A stretch of 64,000 nt of DNA from Pseudohaliea sp964438205. GTDB taxonomy: Bacteria; Pseudomonadota; Gammaproteobacteria; Pseudomonadales; Halieaceae. Both the position numbers and the translations under genes were made by a program. The DNA is taken from positions 23,847-87,846 of the forward strand of contig CAYTJQ010000005.1 in NCBI GenBank assembly GCA_964438205.1, given 5' to 3'. Every line of letters starts with the position of its first letter. Position 1 is the first letter of the stretch. The notes beneath the pieces are model-generated. The model ran no database searches and was not told where the DNA came from. It worked only from the letters and a program-made list of their open reading frames with translations. This document shows, in pieces, positions 11,289-19,421 of the stretch.

Positions 11289-12016
11289 GCCACCCGGGCC
11301 CGCGCCTCGCCGCGGTCTTCTTCGACCTCGACGGCACCCTGGCCGACACCGCCGGCGATTTCATCCCGGTGGTGCAGACCCTGCGCGCCGAGGCCGGCCG
11401 GGCGCCCCTGCCGCCCGAGCGGATCCGCGCCAGCGTCTCCAACGGCGCCCGCGGCCTGGTCACCCTCGCCCTCGGCCTCGCCGAGGGCGAGGACGATTTC
11501 GAGCACTGGCGCCAGCGGCTGCTGACGCTCTACGGCGGCATCCTCGGCACCCACGCCACCCTCTTCCCGGGCCTGCGCGAGCTCATCGCGCGCCTCGGCG
11601 AGGCCGGCATCGCCTGGGGCGTCGCCACGAATAAGCCGCGGCTGTACACGCTGCCGCTGCTCGAGCGCCTGGCCATCGAGCCGCCGCCGGCGAGCGTGGT
11701 CTGCCCCGAAGATGTCAGCGAGCGCAAGCCGCACCCGGAAAGCCTGGAGCGGAACTGCCGGGAGGCGGGCTGCACGCCCGAGCGCGCCGTGTACGTGGGC
11801 GACCACGTCCGGGATATCGAGGCCGGGCGCCGCGCGGGCCTCTACACCGTCGCCGCCGCCTACGGCTATATCGAGCCCGGCGACGACGCGGCCCGCTGGG
11901 GCGCCGACGCGCTGGTCGCGGACAGCGAGGCCCTGGCCGCGGTACTGCTGCCGCACGTCGACAGGGCGGCGGCGGGCACGGGGGTCGTCGACGGGAACCA
12001 GGAGGCCAAACCATGA
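11285..12016 (+). CDS. HAD-family phosphatase, MupP or phosphoglycolate phosphatase type
   Basis: Haloacid-dehalogenase-superfamily phosphatase of 243 residues. Motif I is FFDLDGTLADTAGDF, motif II VATNKPR, the motif III lysine lies in SERKPHPE, and motif IV is VYVGDHVRDIEAGRRAG. The GTG start overlaps the ubiG stop (GTGA). In sequence it belongs to the Gph-like class. In pseudomonads the gene at this exact place, between ubiG and yciK, is mupP, the N-acetylmuramate-6-phosphate phosphatase of peptidoglycan recycling. Synteny therefore favours MupP, which would fit with ampD and ampE elsewhere in the window, but the motifs alone do not separate the two. Confidence 0.85.
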   Translation: MSHPGPRLAAVFFDLDGTLADTAGDFIPVVQTLRAEAGRAPLPPERIRASVSNGARGLVTLALGLAEGEDDFEHWRQRLLTLYGGILGTHATLFPGLRELIARLGEAGIAWGVATNKPRLYTLPLLERLAIEPPPASVVCPEDVSERKPHPESLERNCREAGCTPERAVYVGDHVRDIEAGRRAGLYTVAAAYGYIEPGDDAARWGADALVADSEALAAVLLPHVDRAAAGTGVVDGNQEAKP

Positions 12017-12771
12017 GTACTGCAACGATCCCGCCCGGCTACAGCGCGCCGCCCGACCTCCTCGCCGGGCGCACGATCCTCGTGACCGGCGCCGGGGACG
12101 GCATCGGCCGCGCGGCCGCCCTTGCCTACGCGGCACACGGGGCCACGGTGATTCTCCTCGGGCGCACGGTGGAGAAACTCGAGGCCGTGTACGACGCCAT
12201 CGAGGCGGCCGGCGGTGCCCAGCCGGCGATCTTTTCCATGGATCTCGCCAGCGCCGCCGAGAGCGACTACGCCGGCCTCGCCGGCGCCGTCGGCGAGACC
12301 TTCGGCCGCCTCGACGGCCTGCTCCACAATGCCGGCATCCTCGGCGAGCGCCGGCCCATCGAGAACACGACCTGGAAAGCCTGGAAGCAGGTGATGCAGG
12401 TGAACGTGAACGCGGCCTTCCTGCTCACCCGGGCCATGCTGCCGCTACTGCAGGCGGCGCCGCGGGCAAGCCTCGTGTTCACGGCATCGGGCGTGGGCCG
12501 GAAGGGCCGCGCCTACTGGGGCGCCTACGCGGTGTCGAAGTTCGCGACGGAGGGGCTCATGCAGGTACTCGCCGACGAGCTGGAAAACACCAGCGACGTG
12601 CGCGTGAACAGCCTCAATCCCGGCGCGACGAACACCGCCATGCGCCGGGCCGCCTACCCGGGCGAGGAACCCGCGAAGAACCCGTCGCCGGCGGCGATCA
12701 TGCCGGCCTACCTGTATCTGATGGGCGATGACAGCCTGGGCGTGCACGGCCAGGCCCTGGATGCGCAGTAG
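12013..12771 (+). CDS. yciK: SDR-family oxidoreductase YciK
   Basis: Short-chain dehydrogenase/reductase of 252 residues. The cofactor motif is TGAGDGIGRAAA, followed by NAG (HNAGILGER), a catalytic Ser in FTASGVGRKGRAYWGAY, and YxxxK as YAVSK. The N-terminal segment YSAPPDLLAGRTILVTG and the C-terminal LYLMGDDSLGVHGQALDAQ are typical of YciK. The physiological substrate of YciK is not known to me. It is the last gene of the mtaD-ubiG-phosphatase-yciK unit, with an ATGA overlap upstream, and it converges with rluB 15 bases further on. Confidence 0.9.
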   Translation: MSTATIPPGYSAPPDLLAGRTILVTGAGDGIGRAAALAYAAHGATVILLGRTVEKLEAVYDAIEAAGGAQPAIFSMDLASAAESDYAGLAGAVGETFGRLDGLLHNAGILGERRPIENTTWKAWKQVMQVNVNAAFLLTRAMLPLLQAAPRASLVFTASGVGRKGRAYWGAYAVSKFATEGLMQVLADELENTSDVRVNSLNPGATNTAMRRAAYPGEEPAKNPSPAAIMPAYLYLMGDDSLGVHGQALDAQ

Positions 12772-12786
12772 GCTGCCGGACCGCGG

Positions 12787-13752
12787 CTACTTCGCCGCCT
12801 TGCGGCCGCTGCCCTTGTCCTTGCCGCCGCGCTTCCTGAGCGCGCCCTTGCCGAACTTGCCGGCCTTCTCCCCCCGCTGCTCGCCGCGGGGGTCGCGCCC
12901 CTTCTTGCGCAGCTGCCGCTCCTGGGCCTTGCGCTCGTCGGCGGTGACGGACTCGACGGGCTTCGGGTCCAGCCCCGCCATGCGGTAGAGGGCGTTGACC
13001 TCCTTCCCGGGCAGCTCCATCCACTGGCCTTTCTTCACCCGTGACGGGATGAAGATCTCCCCGTAGCGCACCCGTTTCAGCCGGGAGACGGTCAGGCCCT
13101 GCGATTCCCAGAGGCGGCGCACCTCGCGGTTGCGGCCCTCCATGATCACGACGTAGTACCAGTGGTTGACACCGTCGCCGTCGTTGCCGCCGGGCTGGAT
13201 ATCGGTGAAGCGGGCGACCCCGTCCTCGAGCATGACGCCCTCGAGCATGCGCTCGAGGGCCTCGGGCTGCGCCTCGCCGAGGACGCGCACCGCGTACTCC
13301 CGGTCGATGTTCGCCGAGGGATGCATGAGGGCATTGGCGAGCTCGCCATCGGTAGTGAACAGGAGCAGTCCGGAGGTGTTGTAGTCGAGGCGGCCGATGG
13401 AAATCCACCGCCCCTGCCTGAGTCTCGGCAGGCTCTCGAACACGGTGCGCCGGCCTTCCGGGTCCTTGCGGGAACAGACCTCGCCGGTGGGCTTGTTGTA
13501 GAGAAGGCAGCGTACACCGCCGCTGACCGCCGCCTCGAGGGGCCTGCCGTCCACGGCGAGGCGGTTGTGGGGCAGGACCCGGTCCCCGAGGCGGGCGGTG
13601 CGCTCGTCGATGGTGACCCGGCCCTGCTCGATCCAGCGCTCCATCTCGCGCCGCGAACCGAGGCCGGTGCGGGCGAGCACCTTCTGCAGCTTCTCGCCGC
13701 TCTTGTCCTTCTCCTTGTCCCTGCCCCTGTCCCTGCCCTTGTCGTCAGCCAT
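12787..13752 (-). CDS. rluB: 23S rRNA pseudouridine synthase B
   Basis: Pseudouridine synthase of the RsuA/RluB family, expected to modify U2605 (E. coli numbering) of 23S rRNA. Near the N-terminus is an S4-like domain (EKLQKVLARTGLGSRREMERW), then the catalytic motif GRLDYNTSGLLLFT with the nucleophilic Asp. The C-terminus is a long Lys/Arg/Gly-rich tail, and the N-terminus has an Asp/Lys-rich segment (DKGRDRGRDKEKDKSGEK). I use the ATG at 13752; a TTG at 13761 overlapping the scpB stop is also possible. rluB behind scpB is a standard arrangement. Confidence 0.93.
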   Translation of the reverse strand: MADDKGRDRGRDKEKDKSGEKLQKVLARTGLGSRREMERWIEQGRVTIDERTARLGDRVLPHNRLAVDGRPLEAAVSGGVRCLLYNKPTGEVCSRKDPEGRRTVFESLPRLRQGRWISIGRLDYNTSGLLLFTTDGELANALMHPSANIDREYAVRVLGEAQPEALERMLEGVMLEDGVARFTDIQPGGNDGDGVNHWYYVVIMEGRNREVRRLWESQGLTVSRLKRVRYGEIFIPSRVKKGQWMELPGKEVNALYRMAGLDPKPVESVTADERKAQERQLRKKGRDPRGEQRGEKAGKFGKGALRKRGGKDKGSGRKAAK

Positions 13753-13757
13753 CGTCG

Positions 13758-14549
13758 TCAACCATCCGCCCGCTGCGCGCCCGCGGCGTCTTCGCTGCTG
13801 TCGTCGTCCGCGTCGCTGCTGTCAACGCTATCGCTGTCGACCTCGCTTTTGACCTCGCTTTTGACCTCGCTCGCGGCCTCGCTTTTGACCTCGCTCGCGG
13901 CCTCGCGATCGCCATCGGCCGCACCATCCGCAGCGCCGTCGACGCCGGCCTCTGCGGCGCCCGCCGCATCGTTCGCCGCGCTCTCGAGGGGCTCGCTGAA
14001 GCCGAGCTCGGCGTTCAGGGTCTCGAGGTCGCGGATCTCGGCCAGGGCGGGGAGCTGGTCGAGGCTCTTCAGGTTGAAGTAGTCGAGGAACTGGCGCGTG
14101 GTGGCGTACATGGCCGGGCGCCCGGGCACGTCGCGGTGGCCGACCACGCGGATCCACTCGCGCTCGTGCAGCGTCTTGATGATGTTGGAGCTCACCGCCA
14201 CACCGCGGATCTCCTCGATCTCGCCGCGGGTGATGGGCTGGCGGTAGGCGATGAGGGCGAGGGTCTCGAGCAGGGCGCGGGAGTACTTCGGCGGACGCTC
14301 GTGCCAGAGCCGGGCCACCCAGGGACCGAGGTTCTGGCGCACCTGGAAGCGGAAGCCGCTGGCGAGTTCCTTCAGCTCGAAACCCCGGTCCTCGCAGCGC
14401 GCGGCGACGGCCTCGAGCGCAGTGCGGATGTCGTCCTTCGGCGGGCGCTCCGCCTCCTCGAACAGCTCGGCGAGCTGCGCCACCGTGAGCGGCTTGCCCG
14501 CGGCCAGCAGCGCGCCCTCGATGATCTGTACCAGGCCCGTCTCCGCCAT
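13758..14549 (-). CDS. scpB: Segregation and condensation protein B
   Basis: ScpB, the winged-helix kleisin-interacting subunit of the SMC-ScpAB chromosome-condensation complex. The conserved core covers about residues 1-190, including ALLETLALIAYRQPITRGEIEEIRGV (split here as two winged-helix units) and PAMYATTRQFLDYFNL. It is followed by an unusual low-complexity tail of about 60 residues with repeated E(A/V)xSEVKSE units and an Asp/Ser-rich end, coded by tandem DNA repeats. The start overlaps the scpA stop by one base (TAATG). Family members are often around 180-300 residues, so the tail is an addition to a normal core. Confidence 0.94.
   Translation of the reverse strand: MAETGLVQIIEGALLAAGKPLTVAQLAELFEEAERPPKDDIRTALEAVAARCEDRGFELKELASGFRFQVRQNLGPWVARLWHERPPKYSRALLETLALIAYRQPITRGEIEEIRGVAVSSNIIKTLHEREWIRVVGHRDVPGRPAMYATTRQFLDYFNLKSLDQLPALAEIRDLETLNAELGFSEPLESAANDAAGAAEAGVDGAADGAADGDREAASEVKSEAASEVKSEVKSEVDSDSVDSSDADDDSSEDAAGAQRADG
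13839..13908 (-). repeat. Tandem repeats coding the ScpB tail
   Basis: Two exact 12-base units (13839-13850, 13851-13862) of GACCTCGCTTTT on the plus strand are followed by two nearly identical 24-base units starting at 13863 and 13887. On the coding strand they give repeated KSEV and EAASEVKSE peptides. All units are multiples of three, so copy number can change without breaking the frame. Confidence 0.8.
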
Positions 14550-15403
14550 TATTCGACCCTCGCCTTGACGTGGATCGGCGCGAAGGGCTCGCTCTGGACG
14601 ATCTCCACCAGCGATTCCTTGATCAGTTCCATGACCGCGAGGAAGGTGACCACGACGCCCAGGCGGCCCTCCTTCGGGTCGAACAGGGTGACGAAGGGCA
14701 CGAACTGCCGCCCGGCGAGGGCTTCCAGCACCTCGGACATGCGTTCCCGCGTCGACAGCGCCTCGCGCTGGATGTGGTGATGCTCGTACATGTCGGCGCG
14801 GCGCAGGACCTCCGACAGGGCGACCAGCAGCTCGCGCATGTCGACATCCGGGTCCGGTCGGGCGCGCTGCAGGTCCGGCGGCTCGGCGCTGGCGACGAAG
14901 GTATCGCGCTCGTTGCGCGGCAGCTCCTCGATGTCCTCGGCGGCCTTCTTGAAGCGCTCGTACTCCTGCAGGCGGCGGATCAGCTGGGCCCGCGGGTCCT
15001 CTTCGTCCTCGTCGACGTCCACCGAGCGCGGCAGCAGCATGCGCGACTTGATCTCGGCGAGCACGGCGGCCATGAGCAGGTATTCCGCCGCGAGCTCGAA
15101 CTGCATGGCGTCCATGAGCTCGACGTATTCCATGTACTGCTCGGTGATCCGGGAGACGTCGATGTCGAGGATGTCGAGGTTCTGACGGCGGATCAGGTAG
15201 AGCAGCAGGTCGAGGGGGCCCTCGAAGGCCTCGAGGATCACCTCCAGCGCCCGCGGCGGGATGTACAGGTCCTTCGGCAGTTCCGTTACCGCCTTGCCCA
15301 TGACGATGGCGAAGGGCATCTCGCCCTGCTCCGGGGTGGTCGCCGGCGGGGCCAGGGGACGGTCGGCCCCGCCGGCGGGGGTGCGTTCTTCGGAAGTGCT
15401 CAC
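14549..15403 (-). CDS. scpA: Segregation and condensation protein A
   Basis: ScpA, the kleisin subunit that bridges the SMC heads together with ScpB. The 284-residue protein has the kleisin N-terminal signature AFEGPLDLLLYLIRRQNLDI, then EYLLMAAVLAEIKSRMLLP, and the C-terminal winged helix (GVVVTFLAVMELIKESLVEI). A Pro/Ala/Glu-rich leader of about 40 residues precedes the kleisin domain. scpA and scpB overlap by one base and must be co-translated. rluB follows in the same operon. Confidence 0.95.
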   Translation of the reverse strand: MSTSEERTPAGGADRPLAPPATTPEQGEMPFAIVMGKAVTELPKDLYIPPRALEVILEAFEGPLDLLLYLIRRQNLDILDIDVSRITEQYMEYVELMDAMQFELAAEYLLMAAVLAEIKSRMLLPRSVDVDEDEEDPRAQLIRRLQEYERFKKAAEDIEELPRNERDTFVASAEPPDLQRARPDPDVDMRELLVALSEVLRRADMYEHHHIQREALSTRERMSEVLEALAGRQFVPFVTLFDPKEGRLGVVVTFLAVMELIKESLVEIVQSEPFAPIHVKARVE

Positions 15404-15440
15404 GCGCGGTCCTTTATCGCTCTCGCGCGAGTATACCTGA

Positions 15441-16064
15441 CTAGACCTCGAAGGGCGCCACGTCGCCCTTGCCCACGCGCAGCACCAGCGGCAGGTCGTC
15501 CGCGAGGTCGATCACCGAGGTGGGCTCCATGCCGCAGTAGCCGCCGTCGATCACGAGATCGACGTCGTGCTCCAGCGTATCGCGGATCTCGTAGGGGTCG
15601 ATGAGCGGCAGCTCGTCTCCCGGCAGGATCAGGGTCACGCTCATGAGCGGTTCGCCGAGGTCCGCCAGCAGCGCCTGCGCGATGTTGTTCTCCGGCACGC
15701 GCAGCCCCACGGTCTTGCGCTTGGCGTGCATGAGGCGCCGCGGCACCTCGGAGGTGGCCTTGAGGATGAAGGTGTAGGGCCCCGGCGTGTTGTTGCGCAG
15801 GAGCCGGTACTGGGTGTTGTCCACCCGGGCGTAGGTGGCGAGCTCGGAGAGATCGCGGCAGACCAGGGTGAAGTTGTGGTCCGCCTCGAGGCGGCGGATG
15901 CGACGGATCCGGTCGAGCGCGGCCTTGTCGCCGATCTGGCAGCCGAGGGCGTAGGCCGAGTCGGTCGGGTACACGACGACGCCGCCGGCACGGATGATGT
16001 CCACTGCCTGGCGCACGAGGCGGGCCTGGGGATTGTCCGGGTGGACCTGGAAGAACTGGCTCAC
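15441..16064 (-). CDS. yciO: YciO, Sua5/YrdC-family protein
   Basis: YrdC/Sua5-fold protein of 207 residues that matches E. coli YciO over its whole length as I recall it: SQFFQVHPDNPQ at the start, YPTDSAYALGCQIGDK, NNTPGPYTFILK, PRRLMHAKRKTVGLRVPE, and GDVAPF at the end. Family members with full activity make threonylcarbamoyl-AMP for tRNA t6A; YciO's own role is less certain, so I do not assign the t6A step. The GTG start at 16064 overlaps the stop of the PHP gene (GTGA) and gives the canonical SQFF N-terminus; an upstream in-frame ATG is rejected for that reason. Confidence 0.92.
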   Translation of the reverse strand: MSQFFQVHPDNPQARLVRQAVDIIRAGGVVVYPTDSAYALGCQIGDKAALDRIRRIRRLEADHNFTLVCRDLSELATYARVDNTQYRLLRNNTPGPYTFILKATSEVPRRLMHAKRKTVGLRVPENNIAQALLADLGEPLMSVTLILPGDELPLIDPYEIRDTLEHDVDLVIDGGYCGMEPTSVIDLADDLPLVLRVGKGDVAPFEV

Positions 16065-16927
16065 GGTGCTGTCGCCTCCCTGCATGCTGCCCGCGCGCTG
16101 GCCGGGGCCGCCAGCCGCGTCCACACGTTGGGCCGGTCGGCGAAGGGCGCTGCTGCGACACCGAGGCGCGGCCCGTGGGGCGTGTCGGCGTGAAAATCGC
16201 TGCCGACGGAAACGGCGAGGTCGAAATCCCCGGCCAGCTGCGCCAGGGCCGTCGCCTGCCCCGGCGCCTGGCGCCCGCTCACGACCTCCAGCGCCGCACC
16301 GCCGGCGGCGGCAAAATCGGTCACCAGCCGGCGCAGCTTCATGCGGGTGAACTTGTAGTGCAGCGGATGGGCGAGGACTGCGATGCCGCCGGCGGCGGTG
16401 ATCCACCCGGTGACCTCGGCGAGCCCCGGCCAGAAGGCCTTCACGTCCCCGGTCTTGTTGCGGCCGAGGTAGCGCCTGAACGCGGTGGCCTCGTCGGGCA
16501 GGTGCCCCGCCTCGACCAGCCAGCGCGCGAAATGGGGCCGACCGAGCTGGCTCTCGCCGGCGATCGCCCGGGCCCCGGCGAGGGCGCCGGGGAAACCGCG
16601 GCTCGCCAGCCGCTCGGCAATGGTCTGTGCGCGCTGCTGGCGGGCGCTGTCCAGGGCGGCGAGACCCACCGCCAGGGTCGGGTCATCGACGCGCACGCCG
16701 AGGCCCACCACGTGGATCGTCGCGCCGCTCCACTGGCAGGACAGCTCCACGCCGGGGTGCAGCACCAGGCCGTCGGCCAGCGCTGCAGCCGCCCGGTAGC
16801 CGGCGAGCGTGTCGTGGTCGGTGATGGCCAGCGCAGCGATGCCCGCGGCCCGGGCGCGCTCGAGCAGCGCCGCCGGCGCCAGGGCGCCGTCGGAGGCGCT
16901 GGTGTGGGTGTGGAAGTCGACCAGCAC
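16061..16927 (-). CDS. rnm: PHP-domain phosphoesterase, RNase AM / 3',5'-nucleotide phosphatase
   Basis: Polymerase-and-histidinol-phosphatase (PHP) domain enzyme of 288 residues. Metal ligands are visible in VDFHTHTSASDG, ITDHDTLAGY, HPGVELSC, GRPHFARWLV, VLAHPLHYKF and SVGSDFHADTPHGPRLG. E. coli YciV (RNase AM) trims 5' ends of rRNAs and also hydrolyses 3',5'-bisphosphates such as pAp. The start is a GTG at 16927 that leaves the metal motif near the N-terminus, as in the family. It is coupled to yciO by a GTGA overlap and divergent from yciB. Confidence 0.9.
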   Translation of the reverse strand: MLVDFHTHTSASDGALAPAALLERARAAGIAALAITDHDTLAGYRAAAALADGLVLHPGVELSCQWSGATIHVVGLGVRVDDPTLAVGLAALDSARQQRAQTIAERLASRGFPGALAGARAIAGESQLGRPHFARWLVEAGHLPDEATAFRRYLGRNKTGDVKAFWPGLAEVTGWITAAGGIAVLAHPLHYKFTRMKLRRLVTDFAAAGGAALEVVSGRQAPGQATALAQLAGDFDLAVSVGSDFHADTPHGPRLGVAAAPFADRPNVWTRLAAPASARAACREATAP

Positions 16928-17016
16928 AGTTCGCTACTATTAGCCTCTTGCCTCGCGCCGGGCGCCCACCGCCGCGGCTGGCCGGCGAGCTTAGCACGGA
17001 AGGAACCCCCCACCCC

Positions 17017-17625
17017 ATGCGGCAACTGCTCGAATTCATTCCCATTGCGCTGTTCTTCATCGTCTACCAGCTCGACGGCGAGACGGTGACCCTCGGCAGC
17101 TGGGCCTACACCGTTGACGGCATCTTCACCGCCACGGCCGTGCTCATCGCGGCCACGGCACTGCAGTTTGTCATCGGGTCGCTGCTCGCCCGCCACGTCG
17201 AGAAGCGGGCGCTGTGGACCTTCCTGGCCGTGCTCGTTTTCGGCGGGGCCACGCTGCTCCTGCGCGACGAGACGTTCATCCAGTGGAAGCCGACGATCTT
17301 CAACTGGGCCCTCGCCCTCGCCTTCATCGTGTTCCGCTACGTCGGCGAGCGCACGCTCATGGAGCGCACCCTCGGCTCGCAGCTGCACCTGCCGCGAGCG
17401 GTCTGGCTGCGCCTGAACGCCGTGTGGGTGGGTAACTTCCTCATCGTCGGCGCCCTCAACCTGTACGTGGCCTACAGCTACAGCGAAGCCACCTGGGTGA
17501 GCTACAAGCTCTACTCGGCCATCGGCTTCACGCTGCTGCTGACGGTACTGACCGCGCTGCTCATCAGCCCGCACCTGAAGGACGACGGCAAGGGCCCGGA
17601 GGCCCGCGTCGCCGACGACGCCTGA
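17017..17625 (+). CDS. yciB: Inner membrane septation protein YciB
   Basis: Small inner-membrane protein of the YciB/IspZ family, linked to envelope integrity and septation. The 202-residue protein has about five hydrophobic segments, the N-terminal signature QLLEFIPIALFFIVYQLDG, and FIQWKPTIFNWALALAFIVF in the middle. I use the ATG at 17017, with GGAAGGA about 12 bases before it; an in-frame ATG at 16948 would add a non-family extension. It diverges from rnm across 89 bases and is followed 18 bases later by yciI, a conserved neighbourhood. Confidence 0.93.
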   Translation: MRQLLEFIPIALFFIVYQLDGETVTLGSWAYTVDGIFTATAVLIAATALQFVIGSLLARHVEKRALWTFLAVLVFGGATLLLRDETFIQWKPTIFNWALALAFIVFRYVGERTLMERTLGSQLHLPRAVWLRLNAVWVGNFLIVGALNLYVAYSYSEATWVSYKLYSAIGFTLLLTVLTALLISPHLKDDGKGPEARVADDA

Positions 17626-17643
17626 CCGGGAGGAGACCGCACC

Positions 17644-17943
17644 GTGTACTACGCCATCATCGCCGAGGACGCGCCCGATACCCTGGCTGCGCGCCGCGCG
17701 GCGCGCCCCGCCCACCTGAAGCGCATCCAGGCGCTGGTCGACGCCGGCCGGGTGCTCCTCGCGGGGCCGCACCCGGCCCTCGACACCAGCGATCCGGGAG
17801 AGGCCGGCTTCAGCGGCAGCCTCATCGTCGCCGAGTTCGACAGCCTGACCGATGCCGAGGCCTGGGCCGCCGGCGATCCCTACACGGAAGCCGGGGTCTT
17901 CGCCTCGGTGACCGTCAAACCCTTCCTGCCCGTGCTGCCCTGA
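17644..17943 (+). CDS. yciI: YciI-family protein
   Basis: Small YciI-like alpha-beta protein of 99 residues related to muconolactone isomerase folds. The start MYYAIIAEDAPDTLAARRAARPAHLKRI and the conserved SLIVAEFDSLTDAEAWAAGDPY with the GDPY/TEAGVF end are typical. No verified substrate is known to me for the gammaproteobacterial protein. The start is a GTG at 17644 after GGGAGGAGA. Co-occurrence with yciB is the normal arrangement. Confidence 0.9.
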   Translation: MYYAIIAEDAPDTLAARRAARPAHLKRIQALVDAGRVLLAGPHPALDTSDPGEAGFSGSLIVAEFDSLTDAEAWAAGDPYTEAGVFASVTVKPFLPVLP

Positions 17944-18036
17944 GGGCGGCACATGCTATTCTCTGCCGCCGCGAACGACTGCCGACATGCCACGCCGGAC
18001 GATCTGCCAACCCGGACAGCCAGCCGGCAGCGCCGA

Positions 18037-18064
18037 GATGCCCGGTCACTGATGCCCGGTCACT
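18037..18064. repeat. 14-bp tandem duplication in spacer
   Basis: The 14-base word GATGCCCGGTCACT occurs twice without a gap (18037-18050 and 18051-18064) and is followed by a third partial GATGC. It lies in the 160-base spacer before the SH3 protein. Just downstream, AAAGAGGAGA (18087-18096) is the likely ribosome binding site of that gene. Confidence 0.8.
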
Positions 18065-18103
18065 GATGCAGGGTAAAATGCCGACTAAAGAGGAGACCGT
18101 TTC

Positions 18104-18790
18104 GTGAACGCGCTGGCCCGCCTGCTCTCTGCCATCGCCTGTGCCGCCTGCCTGGCCGGTGCCGCTGGCGCCGCCGCCCAGGACACCGCCTGGGTCGGCG
18201 ATGAAGTCTTCATCGTGCTGCACGCCGGCCCCGGGACCGACTACCGCTGGGTCGCCAAGCTCAACCCCGGCGAGACCCTCGAGCCGAAGGGCACCGCCGA
18301 GGATGGCGCCTGGACAGAGGTCACGACCGACCGCGGCACCGAAGGCTGGGTACGCAGCGAGTTTCTCACCCGCCAGCCCCCGGCCCAGGTGCGCCTGCCC
18401 GCCGCCGAGGCGCGCGCCGAACGCCTCGAGGCTCGGGTGAAAGAGCTGGAGGACAACCTCGCGGCCATACGCGACGCCGAGGCCGACACCAGCGGCAGCC
18501 TCGCGGAAGCCGAGGCCCGGCTGGCTGCGACCAGCGAGGAACTGGCCCATATCAAGCAGGTGTCCGGGCGCGCCCTGGCCCTGGACGGGGAGAACCGGCA
18601 GCTCAACGAGACCGTCGAGACCCTGCGCTCCGAGCTGGACGTGCTCAGGGCGGACAACCAGCGCCTGCAGGACAAGCTGCAGAGCAGCGCCTTTCTCGAC
18701 GGCGCCCTCGCCGTTCTCCTCGGCGTGATTATCACGCTCGTGGTGCCACGCCTCTGGCCGCGCCGCCGCAGCAGCTCCAGCTGGGCCTGA
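18104..18790 (+). CDS. SH3-domain and membrane-anchor protein (TIGR04211 type)
   Basis: Envelope protein of 228 residues. A signal peptide (ARLLSAIACAACLAGAAGAAAQ) is followed by a bacterial SH3 domain (about residues 28-90, VFIVLHAGPGTDYRWVAKL and GWVRSEFLTRQP). A coiled coil of roughly 100 residues rich in Glu, Ala, Leu and Arg comes next, then one C-terminal transmembrane helix (DGALAVLLGVIITLVVPRLW) and a basic cytoplasmic tail. This is the architecture of the gammaproteobacterial SH3-and-anchor family, whose function is unsettled. The GTG start at 18104 sits behind a good ribosome binding site. Confidence 0.85.
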   Translation: MNALARLLSAIACAACLAGAAGAAAQDTAWVGDEVFIVLHAGPGTDYRWVAKLNPGETLEPKGTAEDGAWTEVTTDRGTEGWVRSEFLTRQPPAQVRLPAAEARAERLEARVKELEDNLAAIRDAEADTSGSLAEAEARLAATSEELAHIKQVSGRALALDGENRQLNETVETLRSELDVLRADNQRLQDKLQSSAFLDGALAVLLGVIITLVVPRLWPRRRSSSSWA

Positions 18791-18839
18791 CCGCCGTGCC
18801 CCAGGCCATCGCCAGCTCACAGCATCCGGGAGCCGGAAC

Positions 18840-19421
18840 ATGAAAGGAATCCTTTGCCGCCTTTTGCTGCCGCTGCTCGCCGCTCTCGTCGCCCTGCCCG
18901 CCGCGGCGGAAGGCACCCTGCCCAACCCGCAGGTGGTCATCGAGACGACGCAGGGCAACATTACCCTGCGGCTGTTCCGCGACAAGGCGCCGGCCACCGT
19001 GGAGAACTTCCTCCAGTACGTGGAGGACGGCTTCTACGAGGGCACGATCTTCCACCGCGTCATCCCCAATTTCATGATCCAGGGCGGCGGCTTCACGCAG
19101 GACATGACGGAGAAGCCGACCCGCGAGCCGATCGCCAACGAGTCGCGCAACCGGCTGCACAACGTGCGCGGCACCGTCGCCATGGCGCGCACCTCGGACC
19201 CGGACTCGGCCACGGCGCAGTTCTTCATCAACCAGCGCACCAACCTGCGCCTCGACTGGATGCCCGGGCAGCCCGGCTACACGGTCTTCGGCGAGGTGAC
19301 CGACGGCATGAACGTGGTCGACTTCATCGCCACCGCGCCGGTGCAGCAGGTGGGCGACCACGCAGACGTCCCCGTGGAGCCCATCATCATCAAGCAGATC
19401 CGCAGGAAATCCCTGCTGTGA
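18840..19421 (+). CDS. ppiA: Periplasmic peptidyl-prolyl cis-trans isomerase (cyclophilin)
   Basis: Cyclophilin-type prolyl isomerase of 193 residues with a signal peptide (KGILCRLLLPLLAALVALPAAAE), so it works in the periplasm on folding envelope proteins. Conserved stretches are FHRVIPNFMIQGGGFTQDM, the NESRNRLHNVRGTVAMAR segment, and SATAQFFIN; the active-site Arg is in FHRV. Cytosolic PpiB lacks the signal peptide, so PpiA is the better name. The stop overlaps the pdxJ start (GTGA), an odd operon partner. Confidence 0.92.
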   Translation: MKGILCRLLLPLLAALVALPAAAEGTLPNPQVVIETTQGNITLRLFRDKAPATVENFLQYVEDGFYEGTIFHRVIPNFMIQGGGFTQDMTEKPTREPIANESRNRLHNVRGTVAMARTSDPDSATAQFFINQRTNLRLDWMPGQPGYTVFGEVTDGMNVVDFIATAPVQQVGDHADVPVEPIIIKQIRRKSLL

